A stretch of DNA of 53,234 nt, taken from positions 1 through 53,234 of the forward strand of contig CAJUBG010000024.1 in NCBI GenBank assembly GCA_910584575.1, in the 5' to 3' direction. Both the position numbers and the translations under genes were made by a program. This stretch comes from an uncultured Dorea sp. (GTDB lineage Bacteria > Bacillota > Clostridia > Lachnospirales > Lachnospiraceae). This document shows positions 40,050 through 47,609 of this stretch, in pieces. How positions within the stretch are numbered: position 1 is the first letter of the stretch; each line of letters begins with the position of its first letter. The notes beneath the pieces are model-generated. The model was not told the DNA's origin. It did no database searches and saw nothing but the letters and a program-made list of their open reading frames with translations.

Positions 40050-42593
40050 ATGGCAAAGGGACAAGTTAAAAAGGCACAGGTTCAGAAGGTTCAAAAGCTG
40101 CAGGTTCAGGCTGAAAATGCCGTATTTGCTCTGGATATTGGAACACGGAGTATTATCGGAATGGTCGGAATCGTGGAAGAAGACAAGGTCAGGATCATTG
40201 CCATTGATAAGGAAGAACATACAGAGCGAGCGATGATCGACGGACAGATTGAGAATATAGAGAAGGTAACAACATTGGCCAGAAAGGTGAAGAAGCGTCT
40301 TGAGGAAAAGGTGAATTTCCAGTTGAGCCGTGTCTGCGTTGCCGCGGCGGGGCGCGCCCTTCGGACGAAGCGGGCGGAGTTTGAGATTAACCTGCCTGGT
40401 AAACAGTTGATTGACGACGAGATTATAAGCCGTTTGGAGGCAGGGGCCATCAATAAGGTGGAGGAAGCCTTTGACGAGGAGAACAACGCCAAGGAGGATA
40501 TGCGGCGTTTCTATCTGGTAGGCTATACGGTGTGCCAGTATTATCTGGATGACTACAGGATTTCCAGCCTGAAAGACCACAGGGGGCAGGACGTGAAGGT
40601 GGATTTGATTGCAACCTTCCTTCCAAGTGAAGTAGTGGAGAGTCTGTATACTACCATGAACAAGATCGGCCTTGAGGTAGTCAGCGTGACGCTAGAGCCG
40701 ATTGCGGCCATTAATGCGGCCATTCCGGAAAATCTACGGCTTCTGAATCTGGTTATGGTAGATATCGGGGCGGGTACCTCGGATATTGCTGCCTGTACCG
40801 GCGGGAGCGTGACGGGTTATACGATGGCAACCGTGGCAGGCGACGAGATTACAGAGGCAGTCATGCGAGAATATCTGGTAGATTTCGGGACAGCGGAGGC
40901 TATGAAGGCCCAGATTGAACAGGAGGAGGTAATTACCTTTACGGATATCTTAGGCTTCGAGAGAAAGGCGTCACGGGAAGAAGTTCTCCAGTGTATCCAG
41001 AGCACCTCAGAGGTTCTGTGCAAGGAGATTGCGGCAAAGGTGCTTGAGGTCAACGGCGGCGCACCCTCCGCGCTTTTCCTTGCCGGAGGCGGCAGTAAGC
41101 TTTCCGGACTTCGGGAAGGAATTACGGCGGCACTTCAGATGGATGCCAACCGAGTGGCGGTTGCCGGAAATAATTTCCGAATCAGCGCATTTTCTGACGA
41201 GTACGACCTGAATAATCCGGAGTACGCGACGCCCCTTGGAATTACAATCTCGTCAGGTCTGAATCTCATTAATGACAGCTTCCGTGTGACCTTGAATGGA
41301 AGGCCGGCGAAGCTATTCCGCAGCGGAAGCTTTACGGCTCTGAACCTTTTGATGATGAACGGTTATACTTTTCAGGATATTCTGGGACGTCCGGGCACCA
41401 GCCTTCCTGTGACGGTCAACGGGAAACGCAAGGTGTTCTACGGTACTGCGGCTCAGCCGGCGTCGCTGTTTATCAATAAGAAGGAGGGAAAGCTCTCTGC
41501 GGTAATCAATGCAGGGGATTGTATTGATTTTGTTCCGTCTATTCCGGGAGTTCCGGCCACTCCATGCCTGGGTGATATTGAAGGAGCCTCTGAGTGCCTG
41601 GAAATCACGCTGAACGGGGTGTTTATGCCTTTGGACACGCCTCTTAAGATTGGCGATGTGATCCGAATCCGGATGCCGAAGAAGGATGAGCCGGAGGAGG
41701 CTTCCAAGGAGGATGAGGATTTAACGGACGTTGAGCAAAAGGATGGGGAAGTCCAGGAATCGGACGGCGCCGCAAATATGGCAAAGGAGTCGGCAGATGG
41801 AATTGATACCGCCAAGCCGGAGGATACAGGGGCAGATGGAGTTGATACCACTGAGCCGGAGGATTTCGGGATTGATGGTATTGTGACAGAGGATGCCGCG
41901 AAAAAAGAGGCGGTTACCAGTGAAGAAGGCAGGAGGGATACTGTCGGGATTGCTGATGTGGCAGGGAAAGCGGCAGAGAACCCTGGACTGAATAAGAAGG
42001 ATATGGCGGTATATCCCAAAGCAGAGGATAGAAAGCCGGCAAAGCCGCCGGTATCGGAGTCTGAGAACGGGATGCGGCGGATGCAGGTTGCGGATGCGGT
42101 AGCAGATATCAAGAGCAGGACAGAGCAGGTGAAGGTGGAGGCAAAGCCCGCGGCGGCAGAGCAAGTGTCCCTGAAAAGGAACACGGAAGTACAGCCGTCA
42201 ATCGGACAGGGTGTGCAGGCAGGAGGCAGACAGGAAAATAGCCACATGGCGGACGGGCAGTTGGAGTTAGATTTTGGCACGGGCGGGGGCAACAGGCCTG
42301 GTGTATCGGGGATAGCGCCGTCAGGAGTGCCAAGGGCAGGAGGAATCACTTCCCAAGCCCCCCGTATGAGTGGAGGAGGCAGTATCCTCTTTCAGCTCAA
42401 TGGCTCGCCTTTGCGTCTGCCGCGTAAAGAAAACGGAGGCTCGTATTATCTGATGGATTTGCTTCAATATTCCGGTATTAATCTTAATAATCCCAAAGGT
42501 ACGATTGAGCTTACCGTGAATGGAGAGCCAGGGATGTTCCAGCAGAAGCTTCGTGAAGGGGATACGATTACGATTGAAGAAAAGAAGCTGTAA
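40050..42593 (+). CDS. large FtsA-like actin-fold cell-division protein
   Basis: 847 residues, twice the length of ordinary FtsA (about 420). Residues 25-400 have the actin-ATPase layout with the FtsA-specific SHS2 (1C) insertion: phosphate-1 ALDIGTRSIIGMVG (about 28), SHS2 around RAMIDGQIENIEKV to about 140, phosphate-2 VDIGAGTSDIAA (about 237), adenosine motif LAGGGSKLSGL (about 345). Residues 410-545 form a beta-rich module (LNGRPAKLF, VTVNGKRKVFYG, ITLNGVFMPL, LKIGDVIRI). An acidic then Ala/Pro-rich linker (about 550-775) leads to a second copy of that module (778-847). Like FtsA it should act at the membrane or divisome, but the C terminus lacks the usual amphipathic anchor helix. AGGAGG before ATG 40050; monocistronic. 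Confidence 0.8.
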   Translation: MAKGQVKKAQVQKVQKLQVQAENAVFALDIGTRSIIGMVGIVEEDKVRIIAIDKEEHTERAMIDGQIENIEKVTTLARKVKKRLEEKVNFQLSRVCVAAAGRALRTKRAEFEINLPGKQLIDDEIISRLEAGAINKVEEAFDEENNAKEDMRRFYLVGYTVCQYYLDDYRISSLKDHRGQDVKVDLIATFLPSEVVESLYTTMNKIGLEVVSVTLEPIAAINAAIPENLRLLNLVMVDIGAGTSDIAACTGGSVTGYTMATVAGDEITEAVMREYLVDFGTAEAMKAQIEQEEVITFTDILGFERKASREEVLQCIQSTSEVLCKEIAAKVLEVNGGAPSALFLAGGGSKLSGLREGITAALQMDANRVAVAGNNFRISAFSDEYDLNNPEYATPLGITISSGLNLINDSFRVTLNGRPAKLFRSGSFTALNLLMMNGYTFQDILGRPGTSLPVTVNGKRKVFYGTAAQPASLFINKKEGKLSAVINAGDCIDFVPSIPGVPATPCLGDIEGASECLEITLNGVFMPLDTPLKIGDVIRIRMPKKDEPEEASKEDEDLTDVEQKDGEVQESDGAANMAKESADGIDTAKPEDTGADGVDTTEPEDFGIDGIVTEDAAKKEAVTSEEGRRDTVGIADVAGKAAENPGLNKKDMAVYPKAEDRKPAKPPVSESENGMRRMQVADAVADIKSRTEQVKVEAKPAAAEQVSLKRNTEVQPSIGQGVQAGGRQENSHMADGQLELDFGTGGGNRPGVSGIAPSGVPRAGGITSQAPRMSGGGSILFQLNGSPLRLPRKENGGSYYLMDLLQYSGINLNNPKGTIELTVNGEPGMFQQKLREGDTITIEEKKL

Positions 42594-42617
42594 ATATTTG
42601 ATAGGAATGGTGATAAA

Positions 42618-42646
42618 TGACCACATATATTTCTGTGTGGTCGTTT
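42618..42646 (+). terminator. terminator after the FtsA-like gene
   Basis: GACCACA/TGTGGTC 7-bp stem, 10-nt loop, followed by GTTTT. Confidence 0.65.
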
Positions 42647-42683
42647 TCTATGTATACTATATTCTAAAAAGGAAGGCGGCAAA

Positions 42684-43364
42684 ATGAAAGTATTTTTATG
42701 CGGCGGCGGTTCAGGCACCCAGACACGAAAGGCCAATCAGAGATTAAACGAGCTTATAGACCATTCAAAACCTTGCCTCTATATACCTCTTGCAATGGAT
42801 AAGCAAAGATATGGCGGCTGTTACGAGTGGATTAATGACGAATTAAAAAATGTCCATATTCCTCACATAGACATGATAAGAAGCAAAGATGAGCTGGCAT
42901 CTAAAAATCTGCTGGATTACAGTTTCCTATATATTGGCGGAGGCAATACCTTTAAATTATTAAAAGAATTAAAGGCAAGCAGAGCTTTTGAAAAAATCAG
43001 TGAATATCTGCACAATGACGGAATTATTTTTGGGGGCAGCGCCGGTGCGATTATTTTTGGAAAAGATTTAGAGGCGTGCCGTCTCGACGATGCCAATGAA
43101 GTGAACCTAAAAGAAATTGACGGCTTTGATATATTGAACGGAGTATCGCTTTTATGTCATTACACCAATCGCAGCGCTGAAAAAGACGAGCAAAGCAGAA
43201 AATATCTGTTGGAATTATCAAAGAGTGGAAAAATTCTCGCATTGCCGGAGGAGGTTACTCTTTTTGTAAATGATAATAAGGTCGAAGTGCTCGGCGGCCA
43301 TCCATACTATTATTTTGAAGCCGGATGTATGAAAAGAATAGAAAAAGAACAAAATATTGGATAA
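42684..43364 (+). CDS. peptidase E-like (S51) protein
   Basis: 226 residues of the class-I glutamine-amidotransferase-like fold. Nucleophile S119 sits in the elbow FGGSAGAIIFG; YIGGGNTF precedes it and the ELSKSGKILALPEE block follows, as in S51 peptidases (PepE cleaves Asp-X dipeptides). AAAAGGAAGG precedes the ATG. The gene is visibly more A+T-rich than its neighbours, which suggests transfer. Possible -10 TATACT at 42653-42658 without a clear -35. Confidence 0.85.
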   Translation: MKVFLCGGGSGTQTRKANQRLNELIDHSKPCLYIPLAMDKQRYGGCYEWINDELKNVHIPHIDMIRSKDELASKNLLDYSFLYIGGGNTFKLLKELKASRAFEKISEYLHNDGIIFGGSAGAIIFGKDLEACRLDDANEVNLKEIDGFDILNGVSLLCHYTNRSAEKDEQSRKYLLELSKSGKILALPEEVTLFVNDNKVEVLGGHPYYYFEAGCMKRIEKEQNIG

Positions 43365-43390
43365 AATGACATTGGAAAGGGATTTTTACC

Positions 43391-43795
43391 GTGCTTGAGA
43401 TTGATTACTGCATTTCGTTGATACAACTTCAAAAATATACTGACACCCAACTATGCCAGTTGTTTATATACGCAAGCAGGGATAAGGACGAGATATTTCG
43501 TGCAGACTGTACTTACCGAATGTGTATCATGGAGCTCAACCGAAGAAACCATGACAGATGGCCTTATGAGATGGATATCATTTCATATGTCAATATTTAT
43601 GACGAGGACGGGGAGATTATATTTGGATATGGCAGGCAGTATCAGATGTATATCATCCATGGCTCTGTACTGGTATATGATGAAGATTGGATTCCGTATC
43701 TGTTCAGCAGCCAGGAGGAGGATACCAGATGTATATGGAAATATTTCTGTGTGTCGCGGGAGGATAAGGCTGTTACGGATTATGTTACGAGTTAA
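43391..43795 (+). CDS. uncharacterised acidic/aromatic protein
   Basis: 134 residues from GTG 43391 with GGAAAGGG 9 nt upstream. It is rich in Tyr, Asp and Ile (YDEDGEIIFGYGRQYQMYIIHG, then a DEDWIPYLFSS stretch) with no signal peptide or membrane helix. I do not recognise a family. It is 26 nt after the S51 gene and shares its A+T-rich composition, so both may have arrived together. It could be an immunity-like or SMI1-type small protein; that is only a guess from size and acidity. Confidence 0.55.
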   Translation: MLEIDYCISLIQLQKYTDTQLCQLFIYASRDKDEIFRADCTYRMCIMELNRRNHDRWPYEMDIISYVNIYDEDGEIIFGYGRQYQMYIIHGSVLVYDEDWIPYLFSSQEEDTRCIWKYFCVSREDKAVTDYVTS

Positions 43796-43805
43796 GGAAA
43801 TTAGG

Positions 43806-43834
43806 TTGTTATTCGGTATTTCCTGTGCTAGAAT
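43806..43834 (+). promoter_or_regulatory. sigma-A promoter for the HAD gene
   Basis: TTGTTA (43806-43811), 17 nt, TAGAAT (43829-43834), with extended TG at 43826-43827. Confidence 0.65.
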
Positions 43835-43920
43835 TGCATGTAAAGTGCTGCTTTTTATGCGGGGATTCCTTTCAATGACTGTGAATGCCGTATATTGCGC
43901 TTTGGAAAGGGACAGAGGTT

Positions 43921-44580
43921 ATGAAAAATAAGAATAACAATTATGATATTTTTTTCTTTGATTTAGACGGGACATTAACGGATTCCTCCCTTGGCATTAC
44001 CAATTCTGTGATTTACGCCTTGAAGAAATTTGGAATCGAAGCCACAGACCGCAGGAGGCTCTATTCATTTATCGGGCCGCCCCTTATGGATTCTTTTGAA
44101 AAATTCTGCGGCTTTACAAAAGAACAATGTAAAGAAGCCGTCGGGTATTACAGGGAGTATTACCGCGACAGGGGAATTTTTGAGAACCGTGTCTACGACG
44201 GAATGGAGGACGTGTTAAAAGAGCTCAAAAGACGGGGCAAGACGTTGGTTGTGGCGACCTCCAAGCCAGAGCCATTTGCGCGGCAGATTATAGAGCATTT
44301 TCATCTCATGCAATACTTTGACTATGTGGCAGGTATGGAGATGGGCGGCGGACGCGGGACTAAGGAGGAGGTCATCCGCTATGCGCTTTATACCTGTAAA
44401 ATTACGGACAAGTCCAGGGTATTGATGGTGGGTGACCGCGAGCATGACGTGATTGGGGCGCATGCTTCGGGGATTGACTGTCTGGGGATTCTGTATGGAT
44501 TTGGAGGCAGAGACGAGCTTCTAAATGCAGGGGCGGATTACATAGCAGAGACGGTGGAGGGAATCCTTGATTACGTATAA
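43921..44580 (+). CDS. HAD-family phosphatase, phosphoglycolate-phosphatase type
   Basis: 219 residues from ATG 43921 (AGAGG just upstream). HAD motif I FDLDGTLTD (nucleophile D14, acid D16), helical cap (about 20-85), motif II VVATSKPEP, motif III around K143 region (GTKEEVI), motif IV VGDREHDVIGAHASG. The C1 cap and spacing are those of Gph/PpaX-type phosphatases; substrate not predictable. It has its own promoter and a terminator that overlaps the next promoter. Confidence 0.9.
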   Translation: MKNKNNNYDIFFFDLDGTLTDSSLGITNSVIYALKKFGIEATDRRRLYSFIGPPLMDSFEKFCGFTKEQCKEAVGYYREYYRDRGIFENRVYDGMEDVLKELKRRGKTLVVATSKPEPFARQIIEHFHLMQYFDYVAGMEMGGGRGTKEEVIRYALYTCKITDKSRVLMVGDREHDVIGAHASGIDCLGILYGFGGRDELLNAGADYIAETVEGILDYV

Positions 44581-44619
44581 AAGTTTCAGGCATATCATCA
44601 CAAAATATTGATATTTTAC

Positions 44620-44648
44620 TTGACAAAGAGAAAAGATGTTGTTATGAT
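44620..44648 (+). promoter_or_regulatory. strong sigma-A promoter for ilvN
   Basis: TTGACA (44620-44625), 17 nt, TATGAT (44643-44648). Confidence 0.78.
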
Positions 44649-44649
44649 T

Positions 44650-44675
44650 AAAAAACAGAACGCACTCTGTTTTTT
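44650..44675 (+). terminator. HAD terminator overlapping the ilvN start site
   Basis: A perfect 10-bp stem AAAAAACAGA/TCTGTTTTTT with a 6-nt loop, ending in T6. It begins 2 nt after the ilvN -10 box, so the ilvN transcript would start inside the stem. Confidence 0.72.
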
Positions 44676-44714
44676 GAATATTATCATTTTTCAAGCGAAA
44701 GAAAGAGGTGCATT

Positions 44715-45212
44715 ATGCAGAGAGTTTATTCATTGATTGTTGATAATACCACGGGTGTTCTAAGCCGTATATCAGGACTGTTCAGCAGACGCGGGTACAG
44801 TATTGACAGCATTACGGCTGGTGTAACGGCAGATCCCAGATTTACAAGGATTACTATTGTTGCGTCAGGGCACGAGCTGATTCTGGCTCAGATTGAGAAG
44901 CAGGTGAGGAAGTTAGAGGATGTAATCGAGATCAAGGTATTAAAGCCGGAGGAATCGGTATACCGTGAGCTGATTATGATTAAGGTACGGGCAAATAAGG
45001 CGGAACGGTCAGAGATTATCTCTGTGGCGGATATTTTCCGCGCCAAGATTGTGGATGTGGAGAATGATTCCCTGATGATTGAGCTTACGGGAAACCAGTC
45101 AAAGCTTGAGGCATTTTTGAATCTGTTAGACGGGTATGAGATTTTAGAGCTCGCCAGGACAGGAATTACCGGATTGTCCCGCGGAAGCAAGGATGTTACA
45201 TATATTGACTGA
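44715..45212 (+). CDS. ilvN: acetolactate synthase small (regulatory) subunit
   Basis: 165 residues: N-terminal ACT domain (about 2-76; SLIVDNTTGVLSRISGLFSRRGYSIDSI read in part) and IlvN C-terminal domain (about 85-160). It binds valine and stimulates the catalytic subunit of acetohydroxyacid synthase, the first step of branched-chain amino-acid synthesis. GAAAGAGG before ATG 44715. The catalytic ilvB is not adjacent; ilvC follows after 120 nt. No T-box was found in the leader. Confidence 0.95.
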   Translation: MQRVYSLIVDNTTGVLSRISGLFSRRGYSIDSITAGVTADPRFTRITIVASGHELILAQIEKQVRKLEDVIEIKVLKPEESVYRELIMIKVRANKAERSEIISVADIFRAKIVDVENDSLMIELTGNQSKLEAFLNLLDGYEILELARTGITGLSRGSKDVTYID

Positions 45213-45242
45213 ATTTGACGGACATCCATATATTTGTATGTA

Positions 45243-45279
45243 AAACAGGGATAAGACTTTCATTGGCTTTTTTCTGTTT
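45243..45279 (+). terminator. hairpin between ilvN and ilvC
   Basis: A 13-bp arm pair (45243-45255 with 45267-45279, one mismatch, two G-T pairs), 11-nt loop; the T-rich part is in the 3' arm. It may be a weak terminator or attenuator. Confidence 0.4.
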
Positions 45280-45332
45280 CACAATATTATTTCAACATAT
45301 TTTATTTTCTAAAATGCAGGAGGAATGTAAAG

Positions 45333-46343
45333 ATGGCAAAGATTTATTACCAGGAGGATTGTAATTTATCATTACTGGAGGGAAAGACAATCGCCGTAAT
45401 CGGATACGGAAGCCAGGGACATGCTCACGCTTTGAATGCGAAGGAGTCCGGCTGTCATGTAATCATCGGTCTGTATGAGGGCAGCAAATCCTGGGCAAAG
45501 GCTGAGGCACAGGGATTTGAAGTCTATATGGCTTCTGAGGCGGCAAAGAAGGCTGATATCATCATGATCCTGATTAATGATGAGTTACAGGCTGCTATGT
45601 ATGAGAAGGATATCGCCCCGAACTTAGAGGAGGGCAACATGCTGATGTTCGCTCACGGCTTTGCAATTCATTTCGGGCAGATTGTTCCGCCGGCAGGCGT
45701 GGATGTAACGATGATTGCACCTAAGGGACCCGGACATACGGTAAGAAGCGAGTATCAGGCAGGCAAGGGTGTTCCGTGTCTGGTGGCGGTAGAACAGGAT
45801 GCCTCCGGTAAGGCTCTTGACAAGGCTTTGGCATATGCTCTGGCAATCGGCGGCGCAAGGGCAGGCGTTCTTGAGACAGATTTCCGTACAGAGACAGAGA
45901 CAGACCTTTTCGGTGAGCAGGCGGTTCTGTGCGGCGGTGTCTGCGCGTTGATGCAGGCAGGCTTCGAGACTCTTGTTGAGGCAGGATATGATCCGAGAAA
46001 TGCTTACTTTGAGTGTATCCATGAGATGAAGCTGATTGTTGATTTGATTTATCAGTCCGGCTTTGCAGGAATGAGATATTCCATCTCCAATACGGCTGAG
46101 TACGGCGATTATATTACCGGACCGAAGATTATTACAGAGGATACCAAGAAGGCTATGAAGAAGATTCTGTCCGACATCCAGGACGGAAGCTTTGCTAAGG
46201 AGTGGCTGACCGAGAACAAGGTGGGCGCGCCTCATTTCCGTGCGATGAGAAGAAATGCAGCAGAGCACGAGTGTGAGAAGATCGGCGAGGAGTTACGTAA
46301 GCTGTATAGCTGGAGTGATGAGGATAAGCTGGTAAATAATTAA
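45333..46343 (+). CDS. ilvC: ketol-acid reductoisomerase
   Basis: 336 residues, class I length. Rossmann motif GYGSQGHAHALN (about 25-36) followed by a specificity loop GLYEGSKSWAKAEAQG; the Ser in this loop fits NADPH preference. Helical knotted domain with DLFGEQAVLCGG and the Mg-binding FECIHEMKLI. It converts acetolactate or acetohydroxybutyrate to the dihydroxy acid. Strong AGGAGG before ATG 45333; codon use looks highly biased, as expected for an abundant enzyme. Confidence 0.98.
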   Translation: MAKIYYQEDCNLSLLEGKTIAVIGYGSQGHAHALNAKESGCHVIIGLYEGSKSWAKAEAQGFEVYMASEAAKKADIIMILINDELQAAMYEKDIAPNLEEGNMLMFAHGFAIHFGQIVPPAGVDVTMIAPKGPGHTVRSEYQAGKGVPCLVAVEQDASGKALDKALAYALAIGGARAGVLETDFRTETETDLFGEQAVLCGGVCALMQAGFETLVEAGYDPRNAYFECIHEMKLIVDLIYQSGFAGMRYSISNTAEYGDYITGPKIITEDTKKAMKKILSDIQDGSFAKEWLTENKVGAPHFRAMRRNAAEHECEKIGEELRKLYSWSDEDKLVNN

Positions 46344-46361
46344 TACTTTGCGGCTTAGAAT

Positions 46362-46402
46362 GAGGCGTACATCCTGAATGAGTGTAAGGGTGTGCGCCTT
46401 TT
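46362..46402 (+). terminator. terminator after ilvC
   Basis: 12-bp stem AGGCGTACATCC (46363-46374) with GGGTGTGCGCCT (46388-46399), two G-T pairs, 13-nt loop, then TTTT. Confidence 0.8.
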
Positions 46403-46426
46403 GGGGTGAAATCTTAAGTTTTAGAG

Positions 46427-46453
46427 TTAAGTATGTACAGATGAAGCCGATAT
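46427..46453 (+). promoter_or_regulatory. sigma-D (FliA) promoter for yjfB
   Basis: TTAAGTAT, 11 nt, GCCGATAT, against the consensus TAAAGTTT-N11-GCCGATAA (6/8 and 7/8). It lies 39 nt before the start codon of a motility-linked gene family. Confidence 0.75.
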
Positions 46454-46491
46454 ATAGATATATACCCTTGATAGAGAAAGGAGAAGAATAC

Positions 46492-46689
46492 ATGGATATT
46501 GCAGGATTATCATCAGTTATGTCTATGGAAAAGCTGCAGATGAATGTTGGATTTGCTATGATGTCTAAAGTTATGGACGCCATGGAGATGTCAACTGAGG
46601 CCATGGCCGAGATGATGGATGCAGCGGCACAGGTTTCCGGCGGCGTGTCGATACCAGGATTGGGAGAGAATATTGACATACTTGTTTAG
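46492..46689 (+). CDS. YjfB family putative motility protein
   Basis: 65 residues from ATG 46492 with AAAGGAGA upstream; the longer open frame has no ribosome site and would start before the sigma-D transcript. MDIAGLSSVMSMEKLQMNVGFAMMSKVMDAM is the YjfB (PF14070) layout read in part, unusually rich in Met, with a Pro/Gly C terminus. The family's role is unknown but it is expressed with flagellar genes, agreeing with the sigma-D promoter. Confidence 0.88.
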   Translation: MDIAGLSSVMSMEKLQMNVGFAMMSKVMDAMEMSTEAMAEMMDAAAQVSGGVSIPGLGENIDILV

Positions 46690-46734
46690 TTTAGCGTCAG
46701 GATGAATTGGTCTTACATAAAGATAAGACAGACA

Positions 46735-46785
46735 AAAGAGCGACTTACGAAGATTATGAGAATGATGTTCGTAAGCCGCTTTTTA
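46735..46785 (+). terminator. terminator after yjfB
   Basis: 17-bp stem (46735-46751 with 46768-46784, one mismatch, one G-T pair), T-rich 3' end. Confidence 0.85.
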
Positions 46786-46887
46786 TCTGGACACGAAAAA
46801 TGTAGAAAATTGCGAACTGTTTTACTATATTCCGACAGCAAAATCCTGTACAATAGAATCAAAGTCAGTTAAGGGGGATAAGGGAAG

Positions 46888-47214
46888 ATGCGTGAAAAAG
46901 AGTTATCAATTTGTATCGGGATTCATCATATAGCGACACTGGTTGGCATATCGGAGGGGATGTACTATTTATTTGCAGGAAAGCAGCGGCTCCTTAGAAG
47001 CTTAGGCGTCCTTCTGCTTACAGTGCTTCAATCATGGGCAGGTCTTAAGATATTGGCAGATCTGCGCAAGGGGAAATCAAGGCTTAAAGACAGTTATCGT
47101 AATCTGGAAAAGATAGAAAGCAGCAGGAGACAGAGGCAGGGGATTTTGTGGGGAATGGTGTTGTCCTCCACGCTGTTTAAGGTTTTGCCGGTGCATTTAT
47201 TGGGACAATCGTAG
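46888..47214 (+). CDS. small uncharacterised membrane protein
   Basis: 108 residues with GGGGGATAAGGG before the ATG. Two likely membrane helices (about 35-57 LLRSLGVLLLTVLQSWAG and 84-105 GILWGMVLSSTLFKVLP, read in part), separated by a basic, Arg/Lys/Ser-rich cytoplasmic stretch. No family recognised. Possible -10 TACAAT at 46849-46854 without a clear -35. It is followed by the sigma-E promoter of yqfC. Confidence 0.6.
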   Translation: MREKELSICIGIHHIATLVGISEGMYYLFAGKQRLLRSLGVLLLTVLQSWAGLKILADLRKGKSRLKDSYRNLEKIESSRRQRQGILWGMVLSSTLFKVLPVHLLGQS

Positions 47215-47238
47215 AATCGTACATAGATTTATTCCTAT

Positions 47239-47267
47239 GCATATTCCTTTCTGTCCTGGCATAAACT
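47239..47267 (+). promoter_or_regulatory. sigma-E promoter of the yqfC operon
   Basis: GCATATT (47239-47245), 14 nt, CATAAACT (47260-47267): nearly perfect match to the sporulation mother-cell sigma-E consensus. The expected start is near 47274. Confidence 0.85.
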
Positions 47268-47294
47268 ACTGTAAAATCCATGAATGGCATTTTT

Positions 47295-47594
47295 ATGAGA
47301 CCGAAAAGACAGAGACAGGAAGAAGATAGTCATCCTTTCAGGAATAAAATCGCGGAATTGTCAGAGCTTCCCAAAGACGTAGCCTTAGGCATGCCCATCT
47401 TAACCGTTACCGGACAGATGGAGTTGTGCCTTGAGAATTACAGAGGGATTCTCGAATACACCGATTCCCTGGTACGCATCCAGACCAGAACCGGACAGAT
47501 TCGGATTACCGGACAGAAACTCCAGGTGGTCTATTATACTAATGATGAGATGAAAGTAAACGGCCATATACAATCGATTGAATATCAGCATTAA
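47295..47594 (+). CDS. yqfC: YqfC/YabP family sporulation protein
   Basis: 99 residues from ATG 47295 (ATG 47280 is the alternative). ELSELPKDVALGMPILTVTG and LENYRGILEYTDSLVRI are the YabP/YqfC beta-sandwich blocks. Neither start has a Shine-Dalgarno, and the sigma-E start site is only about 20 nt (or 6 nt) upstream. In B. subtilis YqfC is made in the mother cell under sigma-E and paired with YqfD; a coat or engulfment role is proposed but unproven. Confidence 0.9.
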   Translation: MRPKRQRQEEDSHPFRNKIAELSELPKDVALGMPILTVTGQMELCLENYRGILEYTDSLVRIQTRTGQIRITGQKLQVVYYTNDEMKVNGHIQSIEYQH

Positions 47595-47609
47595 CAAGGA
47601 GGAGAAAAA

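Noticed and set aside
41453..42349. 298-codon minus-strand frame opposite the FtsA-like gene
   Set aside because: Falls on the low-complexity linker; Ser/Pro/Ala-rich translation is an artefact of the sense repeat composition.
43500..43931. 143-codon + frame overlapping the 134-aa gene
   Set aside because: Different frame, Arg/Cys/Ile-rich, no ribosome site; the 43391 frame has a ribosome site and better composition.
44649..44714. T-box leader before ilvN or ilvC
   Set aside because: No TGGAACCGCG-type T-box core or specifier stem in either gap; both are too short or only hold simple hairpins.
45213..45242. Separate promoter for ilvC
   Set aside because: TTGACG (45215-45220) is followed by only a poor TATGTA at 16 nt; not convincing enough to annotate.
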